From assembly GCA_030666035.1 (NCBI GenBank), contig DAOUYQ010000026.1:1-8734 (forward strand): a stretch of 8,734 nt of DNA, written 5' to 3'. The stretch is from Microcaldota archaeon (GTDB taxonomy: Archaea > Micrarchaeota > Micrarchaeia > Anstonellales > Bilamarchaeaceae). Below are positions 1 through 6,393 of this stretch, piece after piece. How positions within the stretch are numbered: position 1 is the first letter of the stretch; each line of letters begins with the position of its first letter. The notes under the pieces are model-generated. The model saw only the letters and a list, made by a program, of their open reading frames with translations. It searched no databases and was not told where the DNA came from. The position numbers were made by a program, and so were the translations under genes.

Positions 1-146
1 TCAGAGCTCCAGTTTCTCATCACAGCATGACGTGAATTATGCTCAGGCAAACAAAGCTCATCATCAGGCGCAAGCGCCCGTACCGATTATGCAGAGGAGT
101 GTTATTATGCTTTTGGTTTCTTTTTGGGATTTCTGATTCACGATTA

Positions 147-170
147 AAAGTTAACTAATTTGTTAACTTT
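147..170. repeat. Perfect AT-rich inverted repeat (9-bp arms, 6-nt spacer)
   Basis: AAAGTTAAC (147-155) and GTTAACTTT (162-170) are exact reverse complements around the spacer TAATTT. Each arm also contains the palindrome GTTAAC. The arms are AT-rich, which suits a protein-binding operator at least as well as an RNA hairpin. No gene with a known start lies immediately beside it, so its target is unknown. Confidence 0.6.
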
Positions 171-212
171 CTCCTGTCCAAGTTTAGTGGCTCCGGTTTC
201 CCCCTTCTCCCC

Positions 213-302
213 TTATAATGTGTAGCTCAGGGTTGTCATGCTCGGCTGGAAGCCGGCAGTATTCTCTGGTTTTTTACAATAATAAGAAGCTACACATTGT
301 GA
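213..302 (+). ncRNA. Candidate structured RNA or long inverted-repeat element
   Basis: AATGTGTAGCT (217-227) is the exact reverse complement of AGCTACACATT (288-298). Pairing extends outward through 216/299, 215/300, 214/301 and 213/302 to about 15 bp if two U-G pairs are allowed. These are U-G only in a plus-strand RNA; a minus-strand RNA would have A-C mismatches. Inside lies a second hairpin, CGGCT (243-247) and AGCCG (251-255) with loop GGA, also closed by a U-G pair on the plus strand. The 5' part (GTAGCTCAG) resembles a tRNA D-arm, but there is no T-arm or acceptor, so it is not a tRNA. An alternative is a small element of about 82 bp with terminal inverted repeats. No clean promoter or terminator was found. 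Confidence 0.3.
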
Positions 303-324
303 TTGGTGCTTCTCTAGTGGATGC

Positions 325-789
325 TTATATCAGCTTTATGTGTTTGTCTGCAATCAAGTGCGAAGAATAACCTGCAAACCCTGCAAGGGCAAAGTTCAAA
401 TCTGAAAAGATGTAAATAAACACGGCAAAAATAAGGGCTGCAAATATCGTGTGTGTGATGCCGCGGTGCTTTGGCTTGCAGAAAGTAATTATTATCATGT
501 AAAGGCCGGTAATTGCAAGGCCGAGAACCACTACTGAGCGCAAATCGTCTAGTGTGCACATAAAACCCTCAGAGCAAGTTGCCGCAAAGGAAAAGCCCAA
601 AGCAGCAATTGGAACAGTGATGTTGGCAATTTTGCGGATTTTGGAGGAATCATGGTCAATGTCCGGGGCAAGGGCAGAAATGGATGCCATGGCAATAATC
701 AGGGCAGCTTCAAGAATTGGAAGGCCGAGAAGAAAGGCAAGGATTATTCCGAAGAGTGCACCTATGAACATATGCTCCGGCCAGTTCAT
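325..789 (-). CDS. YdjM-family membrane-bound metal-dependent hydrolase (DUF457-like)
   Basis: This is a 154-residue multi-pass membrane protein of the YdjM / COG1988 family, annotated as inner-membrane metal-dependent hydrolases with unknown natural substrate. The family's conserved polar residues are present: an early His (NWPEH, H6), PDIDHD at 42-47, HRGITHT at 108-114 and GYSSHLIAD at 140-148. They probably form a metal site at the membrane face. Hydrophobic segments lie at about 7-22, 25-41, 57-70, 86-104 and 115-139. I chose ATG at 789 over a TTG two codons upstream because a TATA-like box sits about 25 nt upstream, as expected for a leaderless transcript. The protein stops only a few residues after the last motif, which seems complete but short. 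It lies downstream of the calcium ATPase on the same strand but has its own promoter, so a functional link is unproven. Confidence 0.85.
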   Translation of the reverse strand: MNWPEHMFIGALFGIILAFLLGLPILEAALIIAMASISALAPDIDHDSSKIRKIANITVPIAALGFSFAATCSEGFMCTLDDLRSVVVLGLAITGLYMIIITFCKPKHRGITHTIFAALIFAVFIYIFSDLNFALAGFAGYSSHLIADKHIKLI

Positions 790-810
790 ATACAAATTAC
801 CGTGAGAGAA

Positions 811-818
811 AATTTAAA
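811..818 (-). promoter_or_regulatory. TATA-like box for the YdjM-family gene
   Basis: The minus strand reads TTTAAATT, centred about 25 nt upstream of the ATG at 789, the distance expected for an archaeal leaderless promoter. No Shine-Dalgarno precedes the start. The surrounding T-rich minus-strand tract (about 804-819) could also help end the ATPase transcript. Confidence 0.5.
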
Positions 819-844
819 GAGGAGGGTCACACGGAGTGATAATT

Positions 845-881
845 TGAAGCTCACGCACGAAAGTGCGGCACACGAGCTTCA
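845..881. repeat. Composite hairpin with inner GAAA tetraloop in the spacer
   Basis: Outer arms TGAAGCTC (845-852) and GAGCTTCA (874-881) pair over 8 bp. An inner stem, CGCAC (854-858) and GTGCG (863-867), pairs over 5 bp and is closed by GAAA (859-862). The two stems are separated by one base on the left and six on the right. On the plus strand the loop is a GNRA tetraloop; on the minus strand it is UUUC. It sits between the stop of the ATPase gene and the promoter of the hydrolase gene, both on the minus strand, so it may be a 3'-end or processing structure, or an unannotated small RNA on either strand. Confidence 0.5.
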
Positions 882-909
882 TGTTGGCATATGGGAAACA
901 TCCCCTCCC

Positions 910-3573
910 CTAAACATCAGGATGCTCCTTGTCCTTTAGGAAGAAGTGGTAGATTCCCAATACGCAGATTATGCTTGCGACCATGAAGCCTGCCAATATT
1001 CCCCAATCTTTTGCCTCAAGGGGAACAGTCCCAAAGTAGGTGGAAAGTGGGGTATATAGCACCAGGAGCTGCAGGAACAGGGATACAATAATTGCCAGGA
1101 CCAGCCATTTGTTGGAGAAAAGGGTGAGCTTGTCTTTCATGCGTATTACTACGAGCCTGGTGGCTTCGGAGAACACGAAGGCGGTAAAGACCATTGTGCG
1201 GGCGTATTCCATCCCAAGGGGAAGGGAATAAAAAAACAGGGCAAGGATGAGGATTGTATCCAGGATTCCGATGGAAACTACTGCCTTGAGTACCCATTTG
1301 TTGATTATGCCTTCATTGCGCTTCCTGGGCTTTTGCTTCATTACCTGGGGGCGTGGGGGGTCAGCGCCCAGGACAACTGCGGGGGCACCATCAGTAAGCA
1401 GGTTAAGCCAGAGGAGCTGGGTTGCCCGGATAGGGATAAAACCTGCAAGCGAAGCAAAGAAAACTACGAATACTTCTGAGAAATTGCTCATGAGGAGATA
1501 GGTAACAAAATTGCGGATGTTGCTGAATATTGTGCGGCCTTCCTTTATTGCTTCTGTGATTGTGGCAAAATTGTCATCCAGGAGAACCATGTCGGCGGCC
1601 TGCTTGGCGATATCTGTTCCGCGGATTCCCATGGCGATTCCAACGTGCGCATTCTTGAGCGCAGGGGCATCATTTACCCCATCTCCGGTCATGGCTACGT
1701 TGTGGCCATTTGCCTGGAGGGCTTTGAGGATCCTTTCTTTGTCCAGGGGAGCTACACGGGCAAATATGCTGGTTTTTTCAACTGCCATTTTAAGCTCGGT
1801 ATCGGAGATTCCCTCAAGGGTCTTGCCTTCGATTGCATCTCCGTAGATGCCTACTTCATGCGCTATTGCCCTTGCAGTGTCTATGTTGTCTCCGGTAATC
1901 ATGATTACGCGGATTCCTGCACCCTGGCAGGCTGCTATTGCTTCCGGGACTTCCTTGCGGGGCGGGTCAACCATTCCCTCCAATCCAAGGAATACCTGGC
2001 CGGATTCTGCTTCCTCTTCGCTAACTTTGGGCTTATCTAAATCCTTGTAAGAAAAGGCAAGCACGCGGAGGGCATCTTTTCCCATTTTATGGTTTTGCTC
2101 AAGGATTTTCTTTTTCTTGGAAGATGTGAGGCAATGCACTTTTCCCTTTTCCAGAATGTGGGTGCAGCGCTCCAGGATTACTTCCGGGGCACCCTTCATG
2201 CAGGCCACATATTTCTTTCCCTTGCGGTTTATTGTTGTCATTCTTTTTCGTTCAGAAGAAAATGAAAATTCTTCTATTGTTGAATATGCGTTTACTGAAA
2301 TCTTGGCCTTTTTTGCTGCAAGGTATATTGCAATTTCAGTGGGGTCGCCCATGTATTTGGCTTTTCCATTCTCCTTTCCAAGCACAACAGTATTGCAGAG
2401 AAGGCCGCACCAGAGAAGGGGCTCATAGGCACTTTTGGGGGCTTTGCGGCCATTAATATGGAATTCGCCTTCTGTGGAGTGGCCACGGCCGGTAACATCT
2501 ATTGTGTTCCAGTCAAAGAAAAGCTTGCGCACGGTGAGTGCATTTTCAGTAATGGTTCCGGTTTTATCGGTGCAGATCACATCTACGCTGCTTAGGCCTT
2601 CAACTACTGACAGGCGGCGCACAAGCGAATTCTTGCGCGCCATGCGCATTGTGCCCAGGGCAAGGGCGAGTGTAACTACCGCTGGGAGCCCTTCTGGAAT
2701 TGCTGCAACTGCCAATGCAATTGCTGTTAAGAATATTGTAATTGGGTCCATCGAGCTTAGCAGGAACTGGACAACGGCAATGAATGCGATTATGAATATG
2801 AGGCCGGTTCCAATGTTTTTTCCGAGCTTATTTAGTTCCTTTTGGAAAAGGGTTGGCGGCTGATCTGCGCTCTGCATTGCCTTGGCAATTAGCCCTACTT
2901 CAGTATGCAGCCCGGTGTTTACAACTACTGCTTCGCCATTTCCCCTGCTTATGTAGGTATCTTTATAGAGCATATTTTTGCGGTCAGCAAGGGAAAGGTC
3001 TGCGTCCATCACTTTCTCCTTCTTGGAAGATGGAACGCTTTCCCCTGTGAGGAGGGACTCATCAACAAGGAGGTTCCTGGAGGTTAAAATGCGTGCATCT
3101 GCAGGAATCTGGTTTCCTTCGCTTAGCATTATTATGTCTCCAGGGACAAGGGTCATGGAATCCACTTCCATTGGAGTGCCCCCGCGCAGGACCATTGCCC
3201 TGGGGACTGAAAGCTTCTTGAGGGCTTCAAGGCTTTTTTCTGCTTTGTAGTTTTGGAAGAAGCCAAAAATGCCATTGAGAATTACAATCAGGATTATCAG
3301 GCCGGCATCAAAGAGGTATTCTTCTTCCCCCTGCACATACCCAAGCCCAAGGGAAATAATTGCTGCAGCAATCAGGATAAATATAAGAAAATCATTAAAC
3401 TGGTCAATGAGAATGGAGAGAATGGATATTTTTTTTTCCAGTGCTATTTCATTTCTTCCGAATTTCTCCAGGCGCTCTTTTGCTTCTGCTTCGCTAAGGC
3501 CGTGCATGCGGCTCCCCAACCGCTCTAGCACTTTGTCTCGGCTTATTGAATGCCATGGGATGCGCCGCTCCAT
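910..3573 (-). CDS. SERCA-like P-type Ca2+-transporting ATPase (P2A)
   Basis: This 887-residue pump uses ATP to move Ca2+ out of the cytoplasm across the cell membrane. It has the full P-type order: cation-ATPase N-terminal region (about 5-75), actuator domain with TGES at 176-179, phosphorylation site DKTGT with D336, nucleotide-binding FSSERKRM (438-445) and KGAPE (460-464), DPPR (536-539), MITGD (558-562) and TGDGVNDAP (629-637). Ten membrane segments are visible, four before and six after the large cytoplasmic part. Calcium ligands known from SERCA are all present: AAIPEGLP with E294 in M4, N697 and E700 in M5, N724, T727 and D728 in M6 and E803 in M8. Both ion sites should therefore be intact. 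The phosphorylation loop reads DKTGTIT rather than the usual TLT, a conservative change. The start ATG at 3573 has a TATA-like box about 25 nt upstream and no Shine-Dalgarno. Strict Ca2+ versus Mn2+ preference is inferred. Confidence 0.95.
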   Translation of the reverse strand: MERRIPWHSISRDKVLERLGSRMHGLSEAEAKERLEKFGRNEIALEKKISILSILIDQFNDFLIFILIAAAIISLGLGYVQGEEEYLFDAGLIILIVILNGIFGFFQNYKAEKSLEALKKLSVPRAMVLRGGTPMEVDSMTLVPGDIIMLSEGNQIPADARILTSRNLLVDESLLTGESVPSSKKEKVMDADLSLADRKNMLYKDTYISRGNGEAVVVNTGLHTEVGLIAKAMQSADQPPTLFQKELNKLGKNIGTGLIFIIAFIAVVQFLLSSMDPITIFLTAIALAVAAIPEGLPAVVTLALALGTMRMARKNSLVRRLSVVEGLSSVDVICTDKTGTITENALTVRKLFFDWNTIDVTGRGHSTEGEFHINGRKAPKSAYEPLLWCGLLCNTVVLGKENGKAKYMGDPTEIAIYLAAKKAKISVNAYSTIEEFSFSSERKRMTTINRKGKKYVACMKGAPEVILERCTHILEKGKVHCLTSSKKKKILEQNHKMGKDALRVLAFSYKDLDKPKVSEEEAESGQVFLGLEGMVDPPRKEVPEAIAACQGAGIRVIMITGDNIDTARAIAHEVGIYGDAIEGKTLEGISDTELKMAVEKTSIFARVAPLDKERILKALQANGHNVAMTGDGVNDAPALKNAHVGIAMGIRGTDIAKQAADMVLLDDNFATITEAIKEGRTIFSNIRNFVTYLLMSNFSEVFVVFFASLAGFIPIRATQLLWLNLLTDGAPAVVLGADPPRPQVMKQKPRKRNEGIINKWVLKAVVSIGILDTILILALFFYSLPLGMEYARTMVFTAFVFSEATRLVVIRMKDKLTLFSNKWLVLAIIVSLFLQLLVLYTPLSTYFGTVPLEAKDWGILAGFMVASIICVLGIYHFFLKDKEHPDV

Positions 3574-3594
3574 AGGGGGGATTCAATATTAAGG

Positions 3595-3602
3595 AATAAA
3601 TA
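3595..3602 (-). promoter_or_regulatory. TATA-like box for the Ca2+ ATPase gene
   Basis: The minus strand reads TATTTATT, centred about 25 nt upstream of the ATG at 3573, consistent with a leaderless transcript. It lies in the 85-bp region shared with the divergent plus-strand gene at 3659. Confidence 0.5.
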
Positions 3603-3623
3603 GTTAACCGTGAAAAAACCATA

Positions 3624-3632
3624 GAAATAAAA
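3624..3632 (+). promoter_or_regulatory. Weak TATA-like box for the 293-residue protein gene
   Basis: An A/T-rich GAAATAAAA tract is centred about 30 nt before the ATG at 3659. No Shine-Dalgarno is visible, so the transcript may be leaderless or have a leader of a few bases. It is weaker than the other boxes in this window. Confidence 0.3.
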
Positions 3633-3658
3633 AAGCTGCCACACATAAAAATGCAGTA

Positions 3659-4540
3659 ATGATAATGCGTAGAGTGCGTCCTGGAGTGCCCAACCCTGGA
3701 AACCGGGGAGCTATTTTGAGGGCAAAACACCCGATTTCGAAGAGGCAACGAAGAAGAGAGGCAAAAAGGGCAGCACTTAAAGAAGAAATTATGGTTTTTG
3801 CAGGAAGGATGCGCTCTGACCCACAATGTGCACAAGATATGGAATTCCTTAAAAAAATGAGTTTATTCACTGAGAGGGGCAGCCTTTCTGAGCTAATAAA
3901 ATATAAACGGGGCATTCAGCGGGGAAATGAGAATGCAGATTATCCACTGGAAAGGATATTGGAAAGCAACAAAAGAAGCGGGGAAATTGTTGCAGGGTTT
4001 TTGGGCCCGCAATACCTTACGCAGTTTGTAAAAATCCTGAGCAGGAAAAATAACCTCTCTGAAAAAGCGCTTGCGGAAAAGGCACTCGGATGGGCAATGG
4101 TTCATGGAAGCGAAAGAATGAAACACAGGGCGCTTGCTGGAATTGCATACGCTGCTGCAGCGGAGATGGAAAGCTGCAGCACTGATTTCAGGCTTATGGG
4201 CTATTCCAGGGCAAAGGGGCTGATGGGGATGCTCTCCAGTAAAATAGGGGAAAGGAAAGCTGAAAAAATTGTAAATGGGATTAATGGAATGAAAGAGTAT
4301 TGCGCTGCCAGGGTTGCCGGGGTGTGCGCTTTATGCGGCATATTTGGGGGAATTGCAGCAGGGGCATTATCCCGGGCAGCTGCGGGAGAAAATATGCACC
4401 TGGGCTGGGGCATAATGGGCCTGGGCTGCGCCATTATGGGAATAGGCATCATTGCAGAAGCAATGAAAGCAAGCATGTGGGGAGTAGAAAGGGCTCTGGG
4501 GAAGGGGCTCAGAAAACTGCAGGGAGATGGGCAGCTTTAA
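3659..4540 (+). CDS. Unrecognised protein with a C-terminal membrane hairpin
   Basis: I do not recognise the family of this 293-residue protein. The N-terminus (1-42) is rich in Arg, Lys and Pro, including a run SKRQRRREAKR at 27-37. Residues 43-215 look soluble and helical, rich in Lys, Glu and Ala. Two glycine- and alanine-rich hydrophobic segments follow at about 217-240 and 248-270, separated by a short polar turn (AAAGENMH), and the protein ends in a basic amphipathic tail (about 276-293). It is therefore probably anchored by a C-terminal membrane hairpin with a large basic cytoplasmic domain. Alternative starts are the ATG at 3665 and a Met at residue 45 (3791), which would remove the basic leader. 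The gene diverges from the Ca2+ ATPase and runs into psmA with a 41-nt gap. Codon use and long uninterrupted frame support a real gene; its function is unknown. Confidence 0.75.
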   Translation: MIMRRVRPGVPNPGNRGAILRAKHPISKRQRRREAKRAALKEEIMVFAGRMRSDPQCAQDMEFLKKMSLFTERGSLSELIKYKRGIQRGNENADYPLERILESNKRSGEIVAGFLGPQYLTQFVKILSRKNNLSEKALAEKALGWAMVHGSERMKHRALAGIAYAAAAEMESCSTDFRLMGYSRAKGLMGMLSSKIGERKAEKIVNGINGMKEYCAARVAGVCALCGIFGGIAAGALSRAAAGENMHLGWGIMGLGCAIMGIGIIAEAMKASMWGVERALGKGLRKLQGDGQL

Positions 4541-4542
4541 AA
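4535..4542 (+). promoter_or_regulatory. TATA-like box of psmA overlapping the upstream stop codon
   Basis: CTTTAAAA spans the TAA stop (4538-4540) of the preceding gene. It is centred about 43 nt before the psmA ATG, which predicts transcription starting near 4565 and a short leader of roughly 16 nt that holds a ribosome binding site. psmA can thus be transcribed on its own as well as by read-through. Confidence 0.5.
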
Positions 4543-4570
4543 GGTTTGTATTCAAATCCACAATAAACAA

Positions 4571-4575
4571 GGTGA
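4571..4575 (+). promoter_or_regulatory. Shine-Dalgarno of psmA
   Basis: GGTGA lies 6 nt before the ATG at 4582 and is complementary to the usual archaeal 16S 3' end. It supports this start codon. Most other genes in the window lack such a site. Confidence 0.6.
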
Positions 4576-4581
4576 GTTATT

Positions 4582-5304
4582 ATGTATGGAGTTACACCAC
4601 AGGCATATGACCGGACAATTACAGTATTCAGCCCGGATGGAAGGCTTTTCCAGGTAGAATACGCAAAGGAGGCAGTAAAAAGGGGGGCAACCGCAATAGG
4701 CATAACCTCTCATGAGGGGGTAGCACTCATTGCATACAAGAGCACGCATTCCGGGCTTATCGTGTCCGATTCGCTTAGAAAAATTTTCGAGATTGATACG
4801 CATATCTCCGCTACCGCGAGCGGGCTTATTGCAGATGCAAGAAAGCTTATCGAAATGGCAAGGAACAATGCGCAGAGGCACAGGATGACTTATAATGAGC
4901 CTGCATCCCCTGAATCAATTGCAAGGGGAGTCTGTGATATAATGCAGCTTTATACCCAGTATGGGGGAATAAGGCCATTTGGGGTTTCCCTGCTTATTGC
5001 AGGAATTGGGCCGGATGGGCCGGAACTCTTTGAAGCGGAGCCAAGCGGTGCAATGACCGGGTATTATGCGGACTCTGTTGGGAACGCAAAGAAGGAAGTG
5101 GATGAATACCTTGAAGCCAAATATTCCCCTGAAATGGGGCTGATGGAGAGCATTGGGGCAGCGGTAGATGCACTGAAGAAATTCAGTGAAACAAAAATTC
5201 TTCCTGGGAATATGGAGATTACTTATGCATACAACACGGATAAGAAATTCCGGATGATGGGAGAAAAAGAGCTTGCAAAAATACTCAAGTCCGCAAAGGC
5301 CTGA
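4582..5304 (+). CDS. psmA: 20S proteasome alpha subunit
   Basis: This 240-residue protein forms the outer, non-catalytic rings of the archaeal 20S proteasome, which gate substrate entry and dock ATPase regulators such as PAN or Cdc48. The N-terminal alpha signature is complete: YDR at 9-11, then TVFSPDGRLFQVEYAKEAVK (14-33). The core motifs SGLIADAR (80-87) and QYGGIRPFGVSLLIAG (126-141) follow. K67, in RKIFEI, aligns with the Thermoplasma pocket lysine (K66) that binds the HbYX tail of the ATPase, so regulator docking should be preserved. The length is typical of the family. The processed N-terminal threonine of beta subunits is absent, as expected. No beta subunit or proteasomal ATPase gene is in the window. 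A TATA-like box and Shine-Dalgarno precede the start, and the gene ends 15 nt before the convergent small gene. Confidence 0.97.
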   Translation: MYGVTPQAYDRTITVFSPDGRLFQVEYAKEAVKRGATAIGITSHEGVALIAYKSTHSGLIVSDSLRKIFEIDTHISATASGLIADARKLIEMARNNAQRHRMTYNEPASPESIARGVCDIMQLYTQYGGIRPFGVSLLIAGIGPDGPELFEAEPSGAMTGYYADSVGNAKKEVDEYLEAKYSPEMGLMESIGAAVDALKKFSETKILPGNMEITYAYNTDKKFRMMGEKELAKILKSAKA

Positions 5305-5306
5305 GC

Positions 5307-5329
5307 TTTATTTTCTTATTTATTCTTTT
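5307..5329 (+). terminator. T-rich terminator of psmA
   Basis: A tract with several T-runs (TTTATTTTCTTATT and on) begins two bases after the psmA stop codon. Archaeal RNA polymerase ends at such T-rich stretches without needing a hairpin. It overlaps the 3' end of the convergent small gene. Confidence 0.5.
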
Positions 5330-5667
5330 GTGCAATCCTGGGGGCAATTGCATTTATTTTCACCCGTTTCTGTTTCACATATTCCATTTCCGCAATTAGA
5401 GCATATTGAGGGGCCCGTTGGCGGAGGTGGAGGTGTGCAGTTGCCTTCGTAGCCTCCGGGCCAGCCACCCATGGGAGTTAGGCCCTGGCAACAGGAGTTG
5501 GGCATTCCTTCTGCACCAATTGGTTCGCCTTCTGCTGCACATCCCCCTGCCAGATGCATCATTTTTGCAGGGGTAAAGTAACTAAAGAGGAGAAGGGCTG
5601 CAGCCAGTCCCGCAAAGAAGGTTATTAATAAGCAGATTGCCAGTGTTTCAAATCTCCTGTCCTTCAT
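5320..5667 (-). CDS. Small membrane-anchored, cysteine-rich exported protein with CGNGICE motif
   Basis: This is a 115-residue protein with a positively charged start (KDRR), one hydrophobic segment at about 8-30 (membrane anchor or uncleaved signal) and an exported tail with ten cysteines. The tail has two parts. The first (41-77) has C43, the pair C59-C60 and C77 around Gly/Pro-rich sequence. The second, after a PPPPP linker, holds C89, C92, C97, C106, C108 and C112 in the pattern CGNGICE...CNCPQDC. Such CGNGxCE motifs recur in secreted proteins of DPANN archaea and candidate-phyla bacteria; their role is not established, though disulfide stabilisation or metal binding is plausible. The gene begins 17 nt after the pyrH stop on the same strand, with only a weak Shine-Dalgarno-like AGGT, so it is probably co-transcribed with pyrH. 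I do not know its function. Confidence 0.75.
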   Translation of the reverse strand: MKDRRFETLAICLLITFFAGLAAALLLFSYFTPAKMMHLAGGCAAEGEPIGAEGMPNSCCQGLTPMGGWPGGYEGNCTPPPPPTGPSICSNCGNGICETETGENKCNCPQDCTKE

Positions 5668-5684
5668 TGCAACACTACCTGGGT

Positions 5685-6365
5685 TTAAGGCCCTCTTATT
5701 GTAGTGCCTCTGTGGGGCTGGCCTTTTAGGGCTTTGGAAAGGTCCAGGATGTTTTTTCCGCCTACAAAATGAAGTTCCATTTTTGTCCTTGCGGCAAGCT
5801 TGCAGGCAATCACATCAAATACAAAATTGGTTCCGGGCTTTCTTGTGTCTGAGGCATTTGCAAGGCCCATGAGCTGGGTGTAGCTCATTTTTTTGAACAT
5901 TTTTGCTTTTTTGTTTTTTCTTGGGTCAGAATCATAGACTCCGTCCACATTGCTTATATTTATGAGGCGTTTTGCATCCATGGCCTCTGCAAGGAGGACT
6001 GCATCAGTGTCCGTAGTTATGCCGGGGATTGTTCCGCCCATTACTACTATCCTGTATTCTTTTGAGGCAAGGGCTGCGCTCTCAAAATCCTGGAAAACAA
6101 CTGGGCACGCTTCCTCTTTGAACACACGGGTTACAAGGGCTGCGTTGAGCCTGGTTGCCTGGACCGCAAGGGAGTCTCCCCAGAACTGGTTTTTTGAGAA
6201 ATTGGAGGCGGCTTTTACATAATCGCGGGCGAGCTTTCCTCCGCCAACAACTATTCCGATATTTTCTTTTCCTTTAAGCAGGGACTTGAACTTTTTCAGG
6301 AATGCAAGGTCTGGGTTGCCGGTTCCGTTTACCATGCTTCCGCCAAGGGAGATTACTACGCTCAT
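5685..6365 (-). CDS. pyrH: UMP kinase, archaeal type
   Basis: This 226-residue enzyme phosphorylates UMP to UDP with ATP in pyrimidine nucleotide synthesis and belongs to the amino acid kinase fold. Visible motifs are the N-terminal VVISLGGS (3-10), VVGGGKLARDY (39-49), WGDSLAVQATRLNA (62-75), GGTIPGITTDTDAVLLAE (110-127), NVDGVYDSDPRK (139-150) and the C-terminal HRGTTI (219-223). Motif spacing and length match archaeal UMP kinases, which usually begin directly at the first beta strand. I therefore chose ATG at 6365; the open frame extends to an ATG at 6410, adding 15 residues that would run through the promoter. A TATA-like box about 25 nt upstream of 6365 supports this choice. It is probably the first gene of a two-gene transcript with the cysteine-rich protein. 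Confidence 0.94.
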   Translation of the reverse strand: MSVVISLGGSMVNGTGNPDLAFLKKFKSLLKGKENIGIVVGGGKLARDYVKAASNFSKNQFWGDSLAVQATRLNAALVTRVFKEEACPVVFQDFESAALASKEYRIVVMGGTIPGITTDTDAVLLAEAMDAKRLINISNVDGVYDSDPRKNKKAKMFKKMSYTQLMGLANASDTRKPGTNFVFDVIACKLAARTKMELHFVGGKNILDLSKALKGQPHRGTTIRGP

Positions 6366-6385
6366 GTGTGACGTATGGGAAAGCA

Positions 6386-6393
6386 TAATTAAA
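6386..6393 (-). promoter_or_regulatory. TATA-like box of pyrH, with T-run ending the upstream gene
   Basis: The minus strand reads TTTTTTAATTATG across 6384-6396, with a TTTAATTA box centred about 25 nt before the ATG at 6365. The T6 run at 6391-6396 lies just past the stop of the beta-helix gene (6411) and could also terminate it, so one AT-rich stretch appears to serve both ends. Confidence 0.5.

Larger units (their letters stand above)
1..324. other. Intergenic region without a convincing gene
   Basis: No reading frame here looks like a recognisable protein. One plus-strand frame is open from base 2 to a TGA at 134-136 (44 codons), but its Gln/Ser/Ala/His-rich translation matches nothing I know and chance openness over that length is common. 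It could still be the tail of a gene cut by the window edge. Visible structure is a small GGCG-CAAG-CGCC hairpin at 67-78, a perfect 9-bp dyad at 147-170 and a long stem at 213-302, the last two listed separately. The minus-strand tract across 275-289 (TTATTATTG type) is T-rich and could help terminate the hydrolase gene that ends at 325. Confidence 0.5.

Noticed and set aside
2..136. Open frame at the left edge as the tail of a plus-strand gene
   Set aside because: Only 44 codons, no recognisable motif, and openness of this length is likely by chance in one of six frames.
219..258. tRNA-like start (GTAGCTCAG followed by a GC-rich hairpin)
   Set aside because: The anticodon loop geometry is wrong, there is no T-arm (GGTTCRA) and no CCA-side acceptor pairing on either strand.
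217..298. Miniature transposon with 11-bp terminal inverted repeats
   Set aside because: No target-site duplication is visible at the ends and no second copy exists in the window; kept only as an alternative to the RNA interpretation.
830..900. C/D or H/ACA guide RNA around the composite hairpin
   Set aside because: A GTGATAA resembling a C box and an ACA at 898-900 occur, but no D box, kink-turn or guide pocket with the right spacing is present.
1511..2863. Several plus-strand open frames opposite the ATPase gene (for example 1511-1846, 1645-2040, 2435-2863)
   Set aside because: They lie wholly antisense to a clearly conserved P-type ATPase, show low-complexity or unnatural composition and have no start signals.
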